From assembly GCA_001821795.1 (NCBI GenBank), contig MHOB01000033.1, forward strand, positions 1,239 to 22,485: a stretch of 21,247 bases of DNA, in the 5' to 3' direction. Below, piece by piece: positions 15,824-21,247 of this stretch. Under the pieces are notes generated by a model. The model worked only from the letters and a program-made list of their open reading frames with translations. It made no database searches and was not told the origin of the DNA. This DNA comes from Candidatus Ryanbacteria bacterium RIFCSPLOWO2_12_FULL_47_9c. Its GTDB lineage: Bacteria > Patescibacteriota > Minisyncoccia > Ryanbacterales > GWA2-47-10b. Position 1 is the first letter of the stretch. The number at the start of each line of letters is the position of its first letter. The translations under genes and the position numbers were made by a program.

Positions 15824-16732
15824 ATGATGGTTGATCGATGTCTGCGGGAATTTTTGGAAGATCTTGAGCTTGAGCGTGGGCGGTCGCAAAAGACCGTTGA
15901 AAACTATGGGCACTATCTGCGAAGATTTTTTGCGCGCGAGAAAATTAAAAGCGCCGGTGACATTACAGAAAACAAAGTGCGCGAGTTTCGTCTGTGGCTC
16001 AACCGGATCAACGGGGACGGATTGTCAGTGCGCACGCGTAATTATCATTTGATCGCGCTTCGCATGTTTTTGAAATATCTTGCAAAACGCGATATCGAAG
16101 CGCTTGCGGCAGAAAAAATCGAGCTTGCCAAGGTGCCGGAGCGCGATATTGATATCCCCCGCCACGACGATCTTGAGCGACTTTTGGAGGCGCCTGAAAA
16201 GATGAGTTTATCCGCCGCTCGGCGGACGCGCGATCGGGCGATGCTCGAGCTTTTATTCTCTACCGGCCTGCGCGTTTCGGAACTTTGCGCGCTCAATCGC
16301 GATTCGGTGGATCTCGCGCGCGATGAGTTTTCCGTGCGCGGCAAGGGATCAAAAATCCGGCTTGTTTTTCTCTCGCGCGCCGCGAAAGACGCGCTCAAAA
16401 AATATCTCGACTCACGCGGCGATATTGAAGAGGCGCTTTTTGCGGGAACTCAAAAAAAGTCCGCCAGTCGGCGGACGATTCGCCTAACGACGCGGCAGGT
16501 AGAGCGGCTTGTAAGACGTTACGCGATTGTTGCGGGCATTCCCGGAAAGGTTACTCCGCATACGCTTCGGCATCTTTTTGCCACGGATCTTTTGATGAAC
16601 GGCGCGGATATCCGGTCGGTGCAGGCAATGCTTGGCCACTCGTCCATAACAACAACGCAAATTTACACGCACATGACTGACCGTCAGCTTCGCGAGGTAC
16701 ACAAAACATTCCACAACAAGCAAAAAAAATAA
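15824..16732 (+). CDS. xerD: Tyrosine recombinase, XerC/XerD type
   Basis: A 302-residue site-specific recombinase of the kind that resolves chromosome dimers at dif. It has the N-terminal SAM-like core-binding domain (1-95) and the C-terminal catalytic domain. The active residues are R150 (G-L-R-V-S-E-L), K174 (G-K-G), H246 and R249 (H-T-L-R-H), H272 (G-H-S-S) and nucleophile Y281 (Q-I-Y-T-H-M); spacing matches E. coli XerD with a constant offset of two. That and its length favour a housekeeping Xer rather than an element integrase, though its position next to the foreign cassette leaves the second possible. ATG 15824 or the adjacent ATG 15827 may start it. Two copies of an 18-bp palindromic repeat lie inside the coding sequence. 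Confidence 0.93.
   Translation: MMVDRCLREFLEDLELERGRSQKTVENYGHYLRRFFAREKIKSAGDITENKVREFRLWLNRINGDGLSVRTRNYHLIALRMFLKYLAKRDIEALAAEKIELAKVPERDIDIPRHDDLERLLEAPEKMSLSAARRTRDRAMLELLFSTGLRVSELCALNRDSVDLARDEFSVRGKGSKIRLVFLSRAAKDALKKYLDSRGDIEEALFAGTQKKSASRRTIRLTTRQVERLVRRYAIVAGIPGKVTPHTLRHLFATDLLMNGADIRSVQAMLGHSSITTTQIYTHMTDRQLREVHKTFHNKQKK
16211..16228 (+). repeat. Palindromic 18-bp repeat, copy 1 (inside xer)
   Basis: TCCGCCGCTCGGCGGACG: a 6-bp stem TCCGCC/GGCGGA with a four-base loop. It encodes Ser-Ala-Ala-Arg-Arg-Thr within the recombinase. Confidence 0.7.
16460..16477 (+). repeat. Palindromic 18-bp repeat, copy 2 (inside xer)
   Basis: TCCGCCAGTCGGCGGACG, 16 of 18 bases identical to the copy at 16211; both differences are in the loop. 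The stem extends to 7 bp (from 16459). It is read in the same frame, encoding Ser-Ala-Ser-Arg-Arg-Thr. Confidence 0.7.
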
Positions 16733-16744
16733 AAAGCAGAAATG

Positions 16745-16767
16745 AAAAAGAGGAGCTTGTGCTCCTC
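16745..16767 (-). terminator. Intrinsic terminator closing the left arm of the cassette
   Basis: On the minus strand GAGGAGC, loop ACAA, GCTCCTC, then five T. The T-run is only on this strand, so it stops leftward transcription from the small gene at 16838-17173, not xer. Confidence 0.82.
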
Positions 16768-16781
16768 TGTCTTGGTCGCCG

Positions 16782-16833
16782 CTCTGCCTTGGGCGGAGTC
16801 GGCGCCGTTCTCTTACCGCGCGGTTTCCGCGCG
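16782..16833. repeat. Two further GC-rich hairpins
   Basis: CTCTGCC, loop TTG, GGCGGAG (16782-16798) resembles the TCCGCC/GGCGGA palindromes in xer; CGCGCGG, loop TTT, CCGCGCG (16817-16833) is a perfect 7-bp stem. Both lie between the small minus-strand gene and its terminator. No T-run follows either. Confidence 0.5.
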
Positions 16834-16837
16834 ATGG

Positions 16838-17173
16838 CTACGTGACGATGTAATCCTTGAGTAACGCGTCGTGGGGACTCCAGGGATATCCCCCGTTGAA
16901 CTCGTCGGGCGAGAGAAGTGCCGTCAGCGGCTTTGGCGGTTGCGCTTGCCTTGCCTTGGCCGCCGCGCTCCCGTTGGTGACGTGGGAGTGGCCGTTGCTC
17001 CAGTGGTTGTTGCGTGCCATGATGCGGCTGCCCATAGAGCAAGCCAGCTCTGGCGCGACTCTCGAACGCGATCTGGTTATTCCCATAACCCCCTCTTTAG
17101 GAAGCGCCCTGTCGCCTCCCAATGTCCACCACAACAACACATTCGAACTCGAATTACTCCTGCGCGAGCTCAT
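16838..17173 (-). CDS. Small hypothetical protein of the cassette left arm
   Basis: At most 111 residues, ending with TAG at 16838. The C-terminal two thirds have the C- or G-ending codons of the cassette and a low-complexity Asn/His/Ser/Ala segment followed by a compact tail (L-S-P-D-E-F-N-G-G-Y-P-W-S-P). Evidence that it is real: a leftward promoter upstream, a leftward intrinsic terminator downstream, and AAGGAG just before ATG 17173. That spacing is short (2-3 nt), and the first 29 codons look less coding, so ATG 17086 (preceded by GAGGGGG) or ATG 17020 may be the true start. No signal peptide, membrane segment or known motif. Overlapping plus-strand frames exist but lack a promoter or ribosome-binding site. 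Confidence 0.5.
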   Translation of the reverse strand: MSSRRSNSSSNVLLWWTLGGDRALPKEGVMGITRSRSRVAPELACSMGSRIMARNNHWSNGHSHVTNGSAAAKARQAQPPKPLTALLSPDEFNGGYPWSPHDALLKDYIVT

Positions 17174-17209
17174 TTCTCCTTTCTCTAGCTTTCGGGCTTG
17201 CTCGCGGTT

Positions 17210-17228
17210 GGCCGCTTCGTGTGCGGCC
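17210..17228 (-). promoter_or_regulatory. Leader hairpin of the left-arm transcript
   Basis: GGCCGC and GCGGCC form a perfect 6-bp stem around a 7-nt loop, in the predicted leader of the minus-strand gene. Role unknown; it could stabilise the mRNA or affect translation. Confidence 0.4.
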
Positions 17229-17231
17229 TTG

Positions 17232-17304
17232 GTGCTTCACTTAAAAGCATAACGTGAAAGTGCTCCACTTCGCAACCTTTTTGGTGCGTTGGAGTGCTTG
17301 ACTT
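17232..17304 (+). repeat. Three 11-bp direct repeats in the divergent control region (candidate operator)
   Basis: GTGCTTCACTT at 17232-17242, GTGCTCCACTT at 17260-17270 and GTGCTTGACTT at 17294-17304: each is at most one base from the first copy, with starts 28 and 34 bp apart. Copy 3 overlaps the rightward -35 box; copy 2 lies in the spacer of the leftward promoter and copy 1 near its start point. They are placed to let one protein control both arms. Confidence 0.6.
17246..17275 (-). promoter_or_regulatory. Leftward promoter of the cassette (weak match)
   Basis: On the minus strand TTGCGA (17275-17270), 18-bp spacer, TATGCT (17251-17246). It would drive the small gene at 16838-17173. Confidence 0.4.
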
Positions 17305-17326
17305 TTTATTGTTTTTCATGTATAAT
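17298..17326 (+). promoter_or_regulatory. Rightward near-consensus promoter of the cassette
   Basis: TTGACT (17298-17303), 17-bp spacer, TATAAT (17321-17326): one base from the sigma-70 consensus and the best promoter in the window. Predicted start near 17333, leaving about 138 nt before the GTG of the first large gene. Confidence 0.85.
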
Positions 17327-17345
17327 TTTGGCTGAATTACCTTGA

Positions 17346-17474
17346 ATGTTCAACTCACAAAAAACTCGCTTTCTGCGCCAGTGCTGCCACTGTGGTAGCA
17401 TCGGGCGTTTGGTATATGACCATTGGTTTGGCAATAGCAAACTGCGCCACGGCGCAGGAAGGAGGAAGAAGTGA
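17346..17474 (+). CDS. Possible 42-residue leader ORF coupled to the next gene
   Basis: ATG 17346 opens 42 codons ending in a TGA that overlaps the GTG start of the next gene (GTGA, 17471-17474), the geometry of translational coupling. It lies about 13 nt after the predicted transcription start. The peptide is basic with a Cys-Cys-His-Cys cluster at residues 13-16 and a Gly/Arg/Lys-rich end, which overlaps the ribosome-binding site of the next gene. No Shine-Dalgarno site precedes it, and an ORF this short can arise by chance, so it may equally be an untranslated leader. Confidence 0.35.
   Translation: MFNSQKTRFLRQCCHCGSIGRLVYDHWFGNSKLRHGAGRRKK
17382..17465 (+). promoter_or_regulatory. Leader structure and strong ribosome-binding site of the right arm
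   Basis: TGCTGCCA, loop CTG, TGGTAGCA (17382-17400) is an 8-bp hairpin with one G-T pair. TGCGCC and GGCGCA (17443-17456) form a tight palindrome directly before AAGGAGG (17459-17465), which is 5 nt from GTG 17471. The second palindrome could shield or expose the ribosome-binding site. Confidence 0.5.
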
Positions 17475-18424
17475 ACGGAAACAATCCTGGAAACAGGAAC
17501 CCTGGTGGCGGGGGAAATCGCCAGAGGCGACATCAACCGCCGAGAGTTGAGTTGGAGGTCCACTTTGAGGACGCGGGGGACGAAGTTCACGTGATCCTGC
17601 AAGGACTTGCCAAACAGGGCAGCAATGTCCTGCGAGGCAAGGATCTCCAGTTCTTCTTCCGAGGTGAGAAAACGGACGACCCGCAGACGACGAACGATGC
17701 TGGGCGGGCAGAGGTCATCTTCAAGCATCTTTCCGACGGTCTCGCCGAGGTCCAGATCATCGGGACGAGCATCAGGGACAAGAAGTTTGTCCGGCTCCCC
17801 GACGAGATGAAACCGAAGTCACCCAAGGTGAAGGAGCTCGCCGAACTCAAGACGCAAATCGAGGTCGCGCGGGCGACGAAGGACCTTGCCGAGGCAACGG
17901 TGCCCCCGGATGCCGAGTTCAAGAAGATCGAGCACAACCTTGAGCGAGCCAAGTCCATGAAACAGCTCAAGGAAGCAACGATAGATGCCGAGCGTGAAGG
18001 GCTCCAGCGCGCTCTCGAGTTGGCAAAGCTCCGGAAGCAAGTCGGGGACGAAATCCCTGAAGTCGAGCTCAAGGAGCTGCAGCGGGAGCTCGCGATCGCG
18101 AAAGCTCAAAGCGAGCTCCGTGAGACCGAGGCGAAGATCAAGCTCGTTCCGCACCACATCAACTTCCAGAAGTCCGGCGCCAACGGTAGGTATCACCTAA
18201 CCCTCTCGGTTGTGACCGAGGACGAGAAAGTGGTACCGAACCATCTTGTCCTCGTTGTCGACATCGTTGACGGAACCAGCGTTCCCATCGATGACACTGG
18301 CGAGGGCGTGGTGATGTTCGAACGCACTGTTCCTGACAACCAGGTTGCGCGTCTCGAGGCGGGCTCGAGGGTAGCACAACTCGAAAAGCAAATCGTCGTC
18401 CTTCGCGGACGGCGTGTGCCATAG
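17471..18424 (+). CDS. Unknown protein: Ig-like domain, four helical repeats, Ig-like domain
   Basis: A 317-residue protein of no family I recognise, starting at GTG with an excellent ribosome-binding site (AAGGAGG, 5 nt). Residues 1-24 are Asn/Gly/Arg-rich and probably disordered. Residues 25-110 and 238-313 are beta-rich and look like two bacterial Ig-like domains, each with a (T/D)-x-x-G turn followed by alternating hydrophobics. Between them, four tandem units start at residues 126, 153, 178 and 203, each L/I-x3-(I/L)-x2-A-(R/K)-x2-K-x-(L/V)-x-(E/D), predicting one long helix or helical bundle. No signal peptide or membrane segment. First large gene of a three-gene operon; codons strongly favour C/G at position 3, unlike flanking chromosomal genes. 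Confidence 0.85.
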   Translation: MNGNNPGNRNPGGGGNRQRRHQPPRVELEVHFEDAGDEVHVILQGLAKQGSNVLRGKDLQFFFRGEKTDDPQTTNDAGRAEVIFKHLSDGLAEVQIIGTSIRDKKFVRLPDEMKPKSPKVKELAELKTQIEVARATKDLAEATVPPDAEFKKIEHNLERAKSMKQLKEATIDAEREGLQRALELAKLRKQVGDEIPEVELKELQRELAIAKAQSELRETEAKIKLVPHHINFQKSGANGRYHLTLSVVTEDEKVVPNHLVLVVDIVDGTSVPIDDTGEGVVMFERTVPDNQVARLEAGSRVAQLEKQIVVLRGRRVP

Positions 18425-18433
18425 GAGGAGACG

Positions 18434-19063
18434 ATGTTTCGAATGATCGGGAAACTATTCGGAGGACTTTTCAGGAACGTTGGACACCTCGGCCGCGAGA
18501 CTGTCGCTGCCTTGAGCGCCGAAGGGCTCCTCAAGTTGGCAACCAGTGAAGGAAAGGAAACCATCAAGCGCCGGCGCGAGAGCATGCCTTTGCGGGCCGC
18601 TCTCGCGAGCGAGCTTTTGAAGCTTGGTTCCGGACACTGGCCCAAGTATGAGGGAAGGTACCGCAAGGCCCAGGAGGAAGGCTTCGGTGGCCGCATCGAG
18701 GAAGCGCTCATAAGCTTCCTCGTCAAGGACGCCAGCGGAAAGATCACGGGCTTCCAGATCGTCAAAGAGTTCCTCGACGAGATGGATGGCGTTGATGACA
18801 AGGTCTTCTGGGCTAAGATCGACGGCATCCTGGATAGCGTTGGAACCGATGCTGTCCGGCAGGTTGGCTACTACGCCAGCAAGGCCTGGAGCAATCCGCA
18901 ATTCGCGGCGGCTCGTCAGAAACTCGACGAGCTGGTCGTGAAGCTGGAGGATGGCACTCTCGGCGAGGTCGCAGAGCGCCTGAAGCAGCAGCGTGAAAGG
19001 GACAAAAGCGTGATCGAGGATCCCAATCTCTCCTACTTCCAGAAGATCAGGAGGTTATCATGA
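18434..19063 (+). CDS. Unknown helical protein of the cassette
   Basis: A 209-residue protein with AGGAGG 5 nt before ATG 18434, nine bases after the previous stop. The first 20 residues are an amphipathic Phe/Leu/Gly/Arg stretch that might touch membrane, but there is no real transmembrane helix. The rest is predicted helical and charged, with aromatic residues at regular intervals (G-H-W-P-K-Y, V-F-W-A-K-I, V-G-Y-Y-A-S-K-A-W) and a coiled-coil-like C-terminus. No catalytic motif is visible. Its TGA overlaps the ATG of the membrane protein gene (ATGA), so the two products are likely made in fixed ratio and may work as a complex. Confidence 0.82.
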   Translation: MFRMIGKLFGGLFRNVGHLGRETVAALSAEGLLKLATSEGKETIKRRRESMPLRAALASELLKLGSGHWPKYEGRYRKAQEEGFGGRIEEALISFLVKDASGKITGFQIVKEFLDEMDGVDDKVFWAKIDGILDSVGTDAVRQVGYYASKAWSNPQFAAARQKLDELVVKLEDGTLGEVAERLKQQRERDKSVIEDPNLSYFQKIRRLS

Positions 19064-20466
19064 GCGCGGTCACCAACGGTCTCGAGCGCGGAGAGGAGTT
19101 TGTCTACGAATTCCGTCTGTGGCTCGGGCGCGAGATTCTCTTCTACATCCCGGCCTCTGCGGTCAACGCCATCGTCATCCCCGTAGCACTGATGGTTCTC
19201 GGTTCATTCCTCGGTGCGATCGATTTCACCGACGAGCCGCTCGTGCTGTGGCTAGTCATGCCGGTCCTGCTCTGTCTCTGGTTCTTCCTCGTGCATCGGT
19301 TCGTGGGCCGACTTCTCGCTGTCCCCGTGTTCCGAGCAACCCACGTTTTCTGGTTCTCCAGGTATGCGTGTTGGGGGGCTCTTGCCCTATGGATCGGGCT
19401 GATGTTTCTCGGCGGCCGTGATCTGAAAGCGTGGGTGATCGTGCCCGGCCTGCTTTACCTCATGTACTACTTCGTAGTGAAGGTGGTGCCGCAGAGGGCA
19501 TACATCGGGCTGATCCTCATCGGTGTTCACCGTGGGTCGGCAAGGCCAGCGGAGCTTGAGAAGGCGGCGGCAACCTATATCCGCCTCATGGCCGCAGTCA
19601 TCGCAAGCGAGATGGCAATCGGCACCATGGCCCTTCTCATCCCAGCTCACCAGCATCCAACGGCGATCTTGCTGGCGGTTCTGGCAGCTCTTTCCCTCTC
19701 TACACTCTATATCTACACCGGCGGAGGCAAGCTGTGGTTCAGGTTGATCGAGATCTTCGACGTGATGGTGTTGTTCACTGCTCTCTTCAATGCTTTCTTC
19801 CCGACCATTTTCACCGCCATGACCGAGGCCGGCGCCGCGGCCGTTACTTCAACGGGGACGGCGTTCAGCCAGCACTGGGATGTTCTCGCCATCAGCATCA
19901 CCTTGATGCTGTGGCAGATCGTCCCTCGTGCGGTCCCCGCCCTCAAAGGTCACAAGAGCACCATCTTCTGGGTACTTGCGGTCCTCTGGGGACTCTACGG
20001 TTACCACCAGTTCCGCTATGGGAAGAGTGGTGACAGTTGGGTCCCAGCAACCCGCGACGCGGTCGCCGCGTCTCGGAAGTGCCCGGACGTGTCGACGCTC
20101 GTCTACCACCCAACCGCCGAGCAGTTCGAGTCCTACGCCGATGGCGTTCCCATCGGCTGTCGGGTTAGATTCCGCTTTCGGCACGAGGGGTGGGCCGGTC
20201 CGTTCGAGATCGGCGGGAGCCCCTGGACGCTTGCCCCAGGCGGCAAGCACACCGTCCGCATCTTCAAGTGGGACGGAAGTGCGGTGGAGGGTACGGTGGA
20301 GTCCCTGTCCACTGACATTCTCGTCACCGGCGAACGCGCGTCTGGGGATGACAAGTTTGCATCTGTCTTCCCCCCGCGGCGCATGCCAATGCCGCCCGCA
20401 CGGATGATCTCGGTACTGGCGGGCCGCCACACGGCCTACCAGATCGAGAAAAACGCCGGCAGTTGA
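19060..20466 (+). CDS. Unknown nine-segment membrane protein with soluble C-terminal domain
   Basis: A 468-residue protein with AGGAGG 5 nt before its ATG. Nine hydrophobic segments at about 30-53, 60-79, 97-118, 124-142, 173-196, 200-220, 228-252, 273-292 and 300-317. The final 150 residues are soluble and beta-rich, with a Cys pair (341, 367), a G-G-S-P-W-T-L-A-P-G-G-K-H-T-V-R hairpin-like segment and a Pro/Met-rich stretch. Nine segments would place the tail on the opposite side of the membrane from the N-terminus; the N-terminus is acidic/mixed, so orientation is uncertain. No transporter, kinase or protease motif is seen. Probably the membrane partner of the two upstream products. Confidence 0.85.
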   Translation: MSAVTNGLERGEEFVYEFRLWLGREILFYIPASAVNAIVIPVALMVLGSFLGAIDFTDEPLVLWLVMPVLLCLWFFLVHRFVGRLLAVPVFRATHVFWFSRYACWGALALWIGLMFLGGRDLKAWVIVPGLLYLMYYFVVKVVPQRAYIGLILIGVHRGSARPAELEKAAATYIRLMAAVIASEMAIGTMALLIPAHQHPTAILLAVLAALSLSTLYIYTGGGKLWFRLIEIFDVMVLFTALFNAFFPTIFTAMTEAGAAAVTSTGTAFSQHWDVLAISITLMLWQIVPRAVPALKGHKSTIFWVLAVLWGLYGYHQFRYGKSGDSWVPATRDAVAASRKCPDVSTLVYHPTAEQFESYADGVPIGCRVRFRFRHEGWAGPFEIGGSPWTLAPGGKHTVRIFKWDGSAVEGTVESLSTDILVTGERASGDDKFASVFPPRRMPMPPARMISVLAGRHTAYQIEKNAGS

Positions 20467-20480
20467 GTTGAACGTAACCC

Positions 20481-20499
20481 GCCCCGCTAACAGCGGGGC
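20481..20499 (+). other. Hairpin before the cassette terminator
   Basis: GCCCCGC, loop TAACA, GCGGGGC: a perfect 7-bp stem 14 nt after the last stop codon. No T-run; it may protect the 3' end or pause polymerase ahead of the terminator. Confidence 0.6.
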
Positions 20500-20504
20500 C
20501 GAGC

Positions 20505-20543
20505 AAAAGGGTGTTCTGCGGTTAACGCGGAGCACCTTTTTTT
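20505..20543 (+). terminator. Intrinsic terminator closing the right arm of the cassette
   Basis: A 16-bp stem (20505-20520 with 20526-20541, three G-T pairs), loop GTTAA, ending in a seven-T run at 20537-20543. It stops rightward transcription from the three-gene operon before the insertion sequence. Confidence 0.9.
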
Positions 20544-20546
20544 CAT

Positions 20547-21247
20547 GTCTAGGTCCAGATACATGTGACCCACTAGGTTTGTAATGTAATAACATCTTTT
20601 GTAGGCAAGCGACCGTCTTGCCATTTTTTAATATACTCTGCTGGAGTTAGGTAGTTCAGTGCTTGATGGGGTCTCACTTCATTCCAAATGTGCATCCAGT
20701 TTTTGAGCTTCACTCTCATGCGCTCGATATCCGAGCATGTATTTCCCTGTTGGTAGAACTCTCTCTCATCGGCTCCATGTGATATCTCCACATAACTATT
20801 TTGTTTTGGATTGCGTGGATAGATGAAGTAATGAGGAATGCATTTTACCGTGCATACTCTTTCAAACTCCTTGAGAAATGGCGAGCCATTGTCAGACTGC
20901 ACCGCTCCTATCGGAAAAGGAAGACATGCAATGCACTGTTCAAGAAATCTCGCTCCATTACGAGAGGACTGTGATGCGTAGACATCGAGCACCCGTATCT
21001 TCGAGAGCACGTCGATTGCTGTAAACTGATAGAGCTTTCTGCCGCCCACAAGCATGATGTACTTGGTATCCACCTGAATCAGATCTCCTGGGCGAGAAAT
21101 CTTTAATCCGTGAGGAAATCTAGCTTTTGGATGAAGGGCCGCCTTTCTCCTTCTTCGCGTCACTTTCTTGTCTATGAGACCTTTTCTCTTGAGAATTCTG
21201 CCAACTGTGCTCGCGGAGATACTCATGCCCTTTTGAGCAAGCATTGT
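20547..21247 (-). mobile_element. IS481-type insertion sequence, partial (right part outside window)
   Basis: The transposase below defines it. The left end is not certain: TGTGACCC at 20564 followed by TAGGTT-like bases resembles the terminal repeat I recall for IS481, while TGTCTAGG at 20547 is an alternative start. The opposite end is outside the window, so inverted repeats and target duplication cannot be checked here. Confidence 0.75.
20573..21247 (-). CDS. IS481-family DDE transposase (N-terminus outside window)
   Basis: At least 224 residues read to the window edge; an ATG at 21244 exists, but the frame stays open beyond it and family members carry more N-terminal helix-turn-helix sequence, so the true start is outside. 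Counting from that Met, the integrase-core triad is D59 (Q-V-D-T-K-Y), D118 (Q-S-D-N-G-S-P-F) and E153 (N-S-Y-V-E), with 58 and 34 residues between, the D-D-35-E spacing of IS3/IS481-type enzymes. The C-terminal W-N-x-x-R-P-H-Q-A-L-N-Y-L-T-P-x-E-Y is also diagnostic. The visible part has no frameshift or stop, so it could be active. It faces the cassette tail to tail. Confidence 0.93.
   Translation of the reverse strand, partial: TMLAQKGMSISASTVGRILKRKGLIDKKVTRRRRKAALHPKARFPHGLKISRPGDLIQVDTKYIMLVGGRKLYQFTAIDVLSKIRVLDVYASQSSRNGARFLEQCIACLPFPIGAVQSDNGSPFLKEFERVCTVKCIPHYFIYPRNPKQNSYVEISHGADEREFYQQGNTCSDIERMRVKLKNWMHIWNEVRPHQALNYLTPAEYIKKWQDGRLPTKDVITLQT

Noticed and set aside
16857..17252. Plus-strand frames of 131 and 105 residues opposite the left-arm gene
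   Set aside because: No promoter or ribosome-binding site in that direction, and the only nearby terminator works on the minus strand.
17587..18901. Minus-strand frames at 17587-18072, 18193-18828 and 18455-18901
   Set aside because: Expected antisense shadows in GC3-rich genes; the plus strand has promoter, ribosome-binding sites, overlaps and terminator.
16737..20546. TTTTTCATNTCT sequence at both outward ends of the cassette as possible attachment sites
   Set aside because: The match is short and AT-rich, and is mainly the T-run of two terminators; not enough to claim recombination sites.
19849..20595. A 248-residue minus-strand frame crossing the end of the cassette
   Set aside because: It runs through the strong plus-strand terminator and into the IS end, and has biased Arg/Pro composition typical of antisense reading.
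1..21247. CRISPR arrays, tRNA or rRNA genes, riboswitches
   Set aside because: No regularly spaced repeats, cloverleaf-like sequence or recognisable aptamer was found by eye; a short tRNA scan would settle it.

Overview
The window looks like chromosomal DNA of a Patescibacteria/CPR bacterium, most likely a Parcubacteria-type genome. This is inferred from gene content and style only. There is a VirB6-like protein next to a thrombospondin-type-3 calcium-binding lipid-anchored or membrane-anchored protein, one XerD-sized recombinase, a short TraR/DksA protein, an rpsO-NYN-pnp operon, many genes without Shine-Dalgarno sites, and promoters whose -10 box lies 6-7 nt before the ATG.

Layout. (1) 1-3130, minus strand: a tightly packed membrane/secretion operon of a TSP3-repeat protein, a signal-peptide protein and a VirB6/TrbL-like protein cut by the window edge. 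(2) 3237-4259, plus: a proline-rich exported protein with a ten-cysteine C-terminal domain, whose 3' end overlaps rsmA tail to tail. (3) 6880-4189, minus: UvrD/PcrA helicase then RsmA 16S rRNA dimethyltransferase. (4) 7042-8112, plus: LysM-LysM-M23 peptidoglycan hydrolase, diverging from uvrD and ending at a 36-bp perfect palindrome shared with the convergent comM. (5) 15726-8220, minus: a seven-gene operon of rpsO, NYN nuclease, pnp, a membrane protein, TraR/DksA-like, GT-C-like membrane protein and comM, with overlaps or gaps of at most 17 nt. (6) 15824-16732, plus: a XerD-like recombinase.

(7) 16745-20543 is a compositionally distinct cassette. Its genes favour C- or G-ending codons and, on the plus arm, strong AGGAGG ribosome-binding sites, unlike the neighbours. 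It is built outward from a central divergent control region (about 17204-17340) holding a near-consensus promoter, a weaker opposing promoter and three 11-bp direct repeats. The left arm carries one short gene and the right arm an optional 42-residue ORF plus three unknown genes: a protein with two Ig-like domains around four 25-residue helical repeats, a small helical protein, and a nine-segment membrane protein with a soluble tail. Intrinsic terminators close both arms facing outward. No member has a function I recognise; this is the best candidate for an undescribed system. (8) From about 20550 to the right edge is an IS481-type insertion sequence with a complete DDE triad, cut by the window end.

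The housekeeping parts are ordinary translation, RNA-decay, repair and competence functions. No tRNA, rRNA or CRISPR array was seen.
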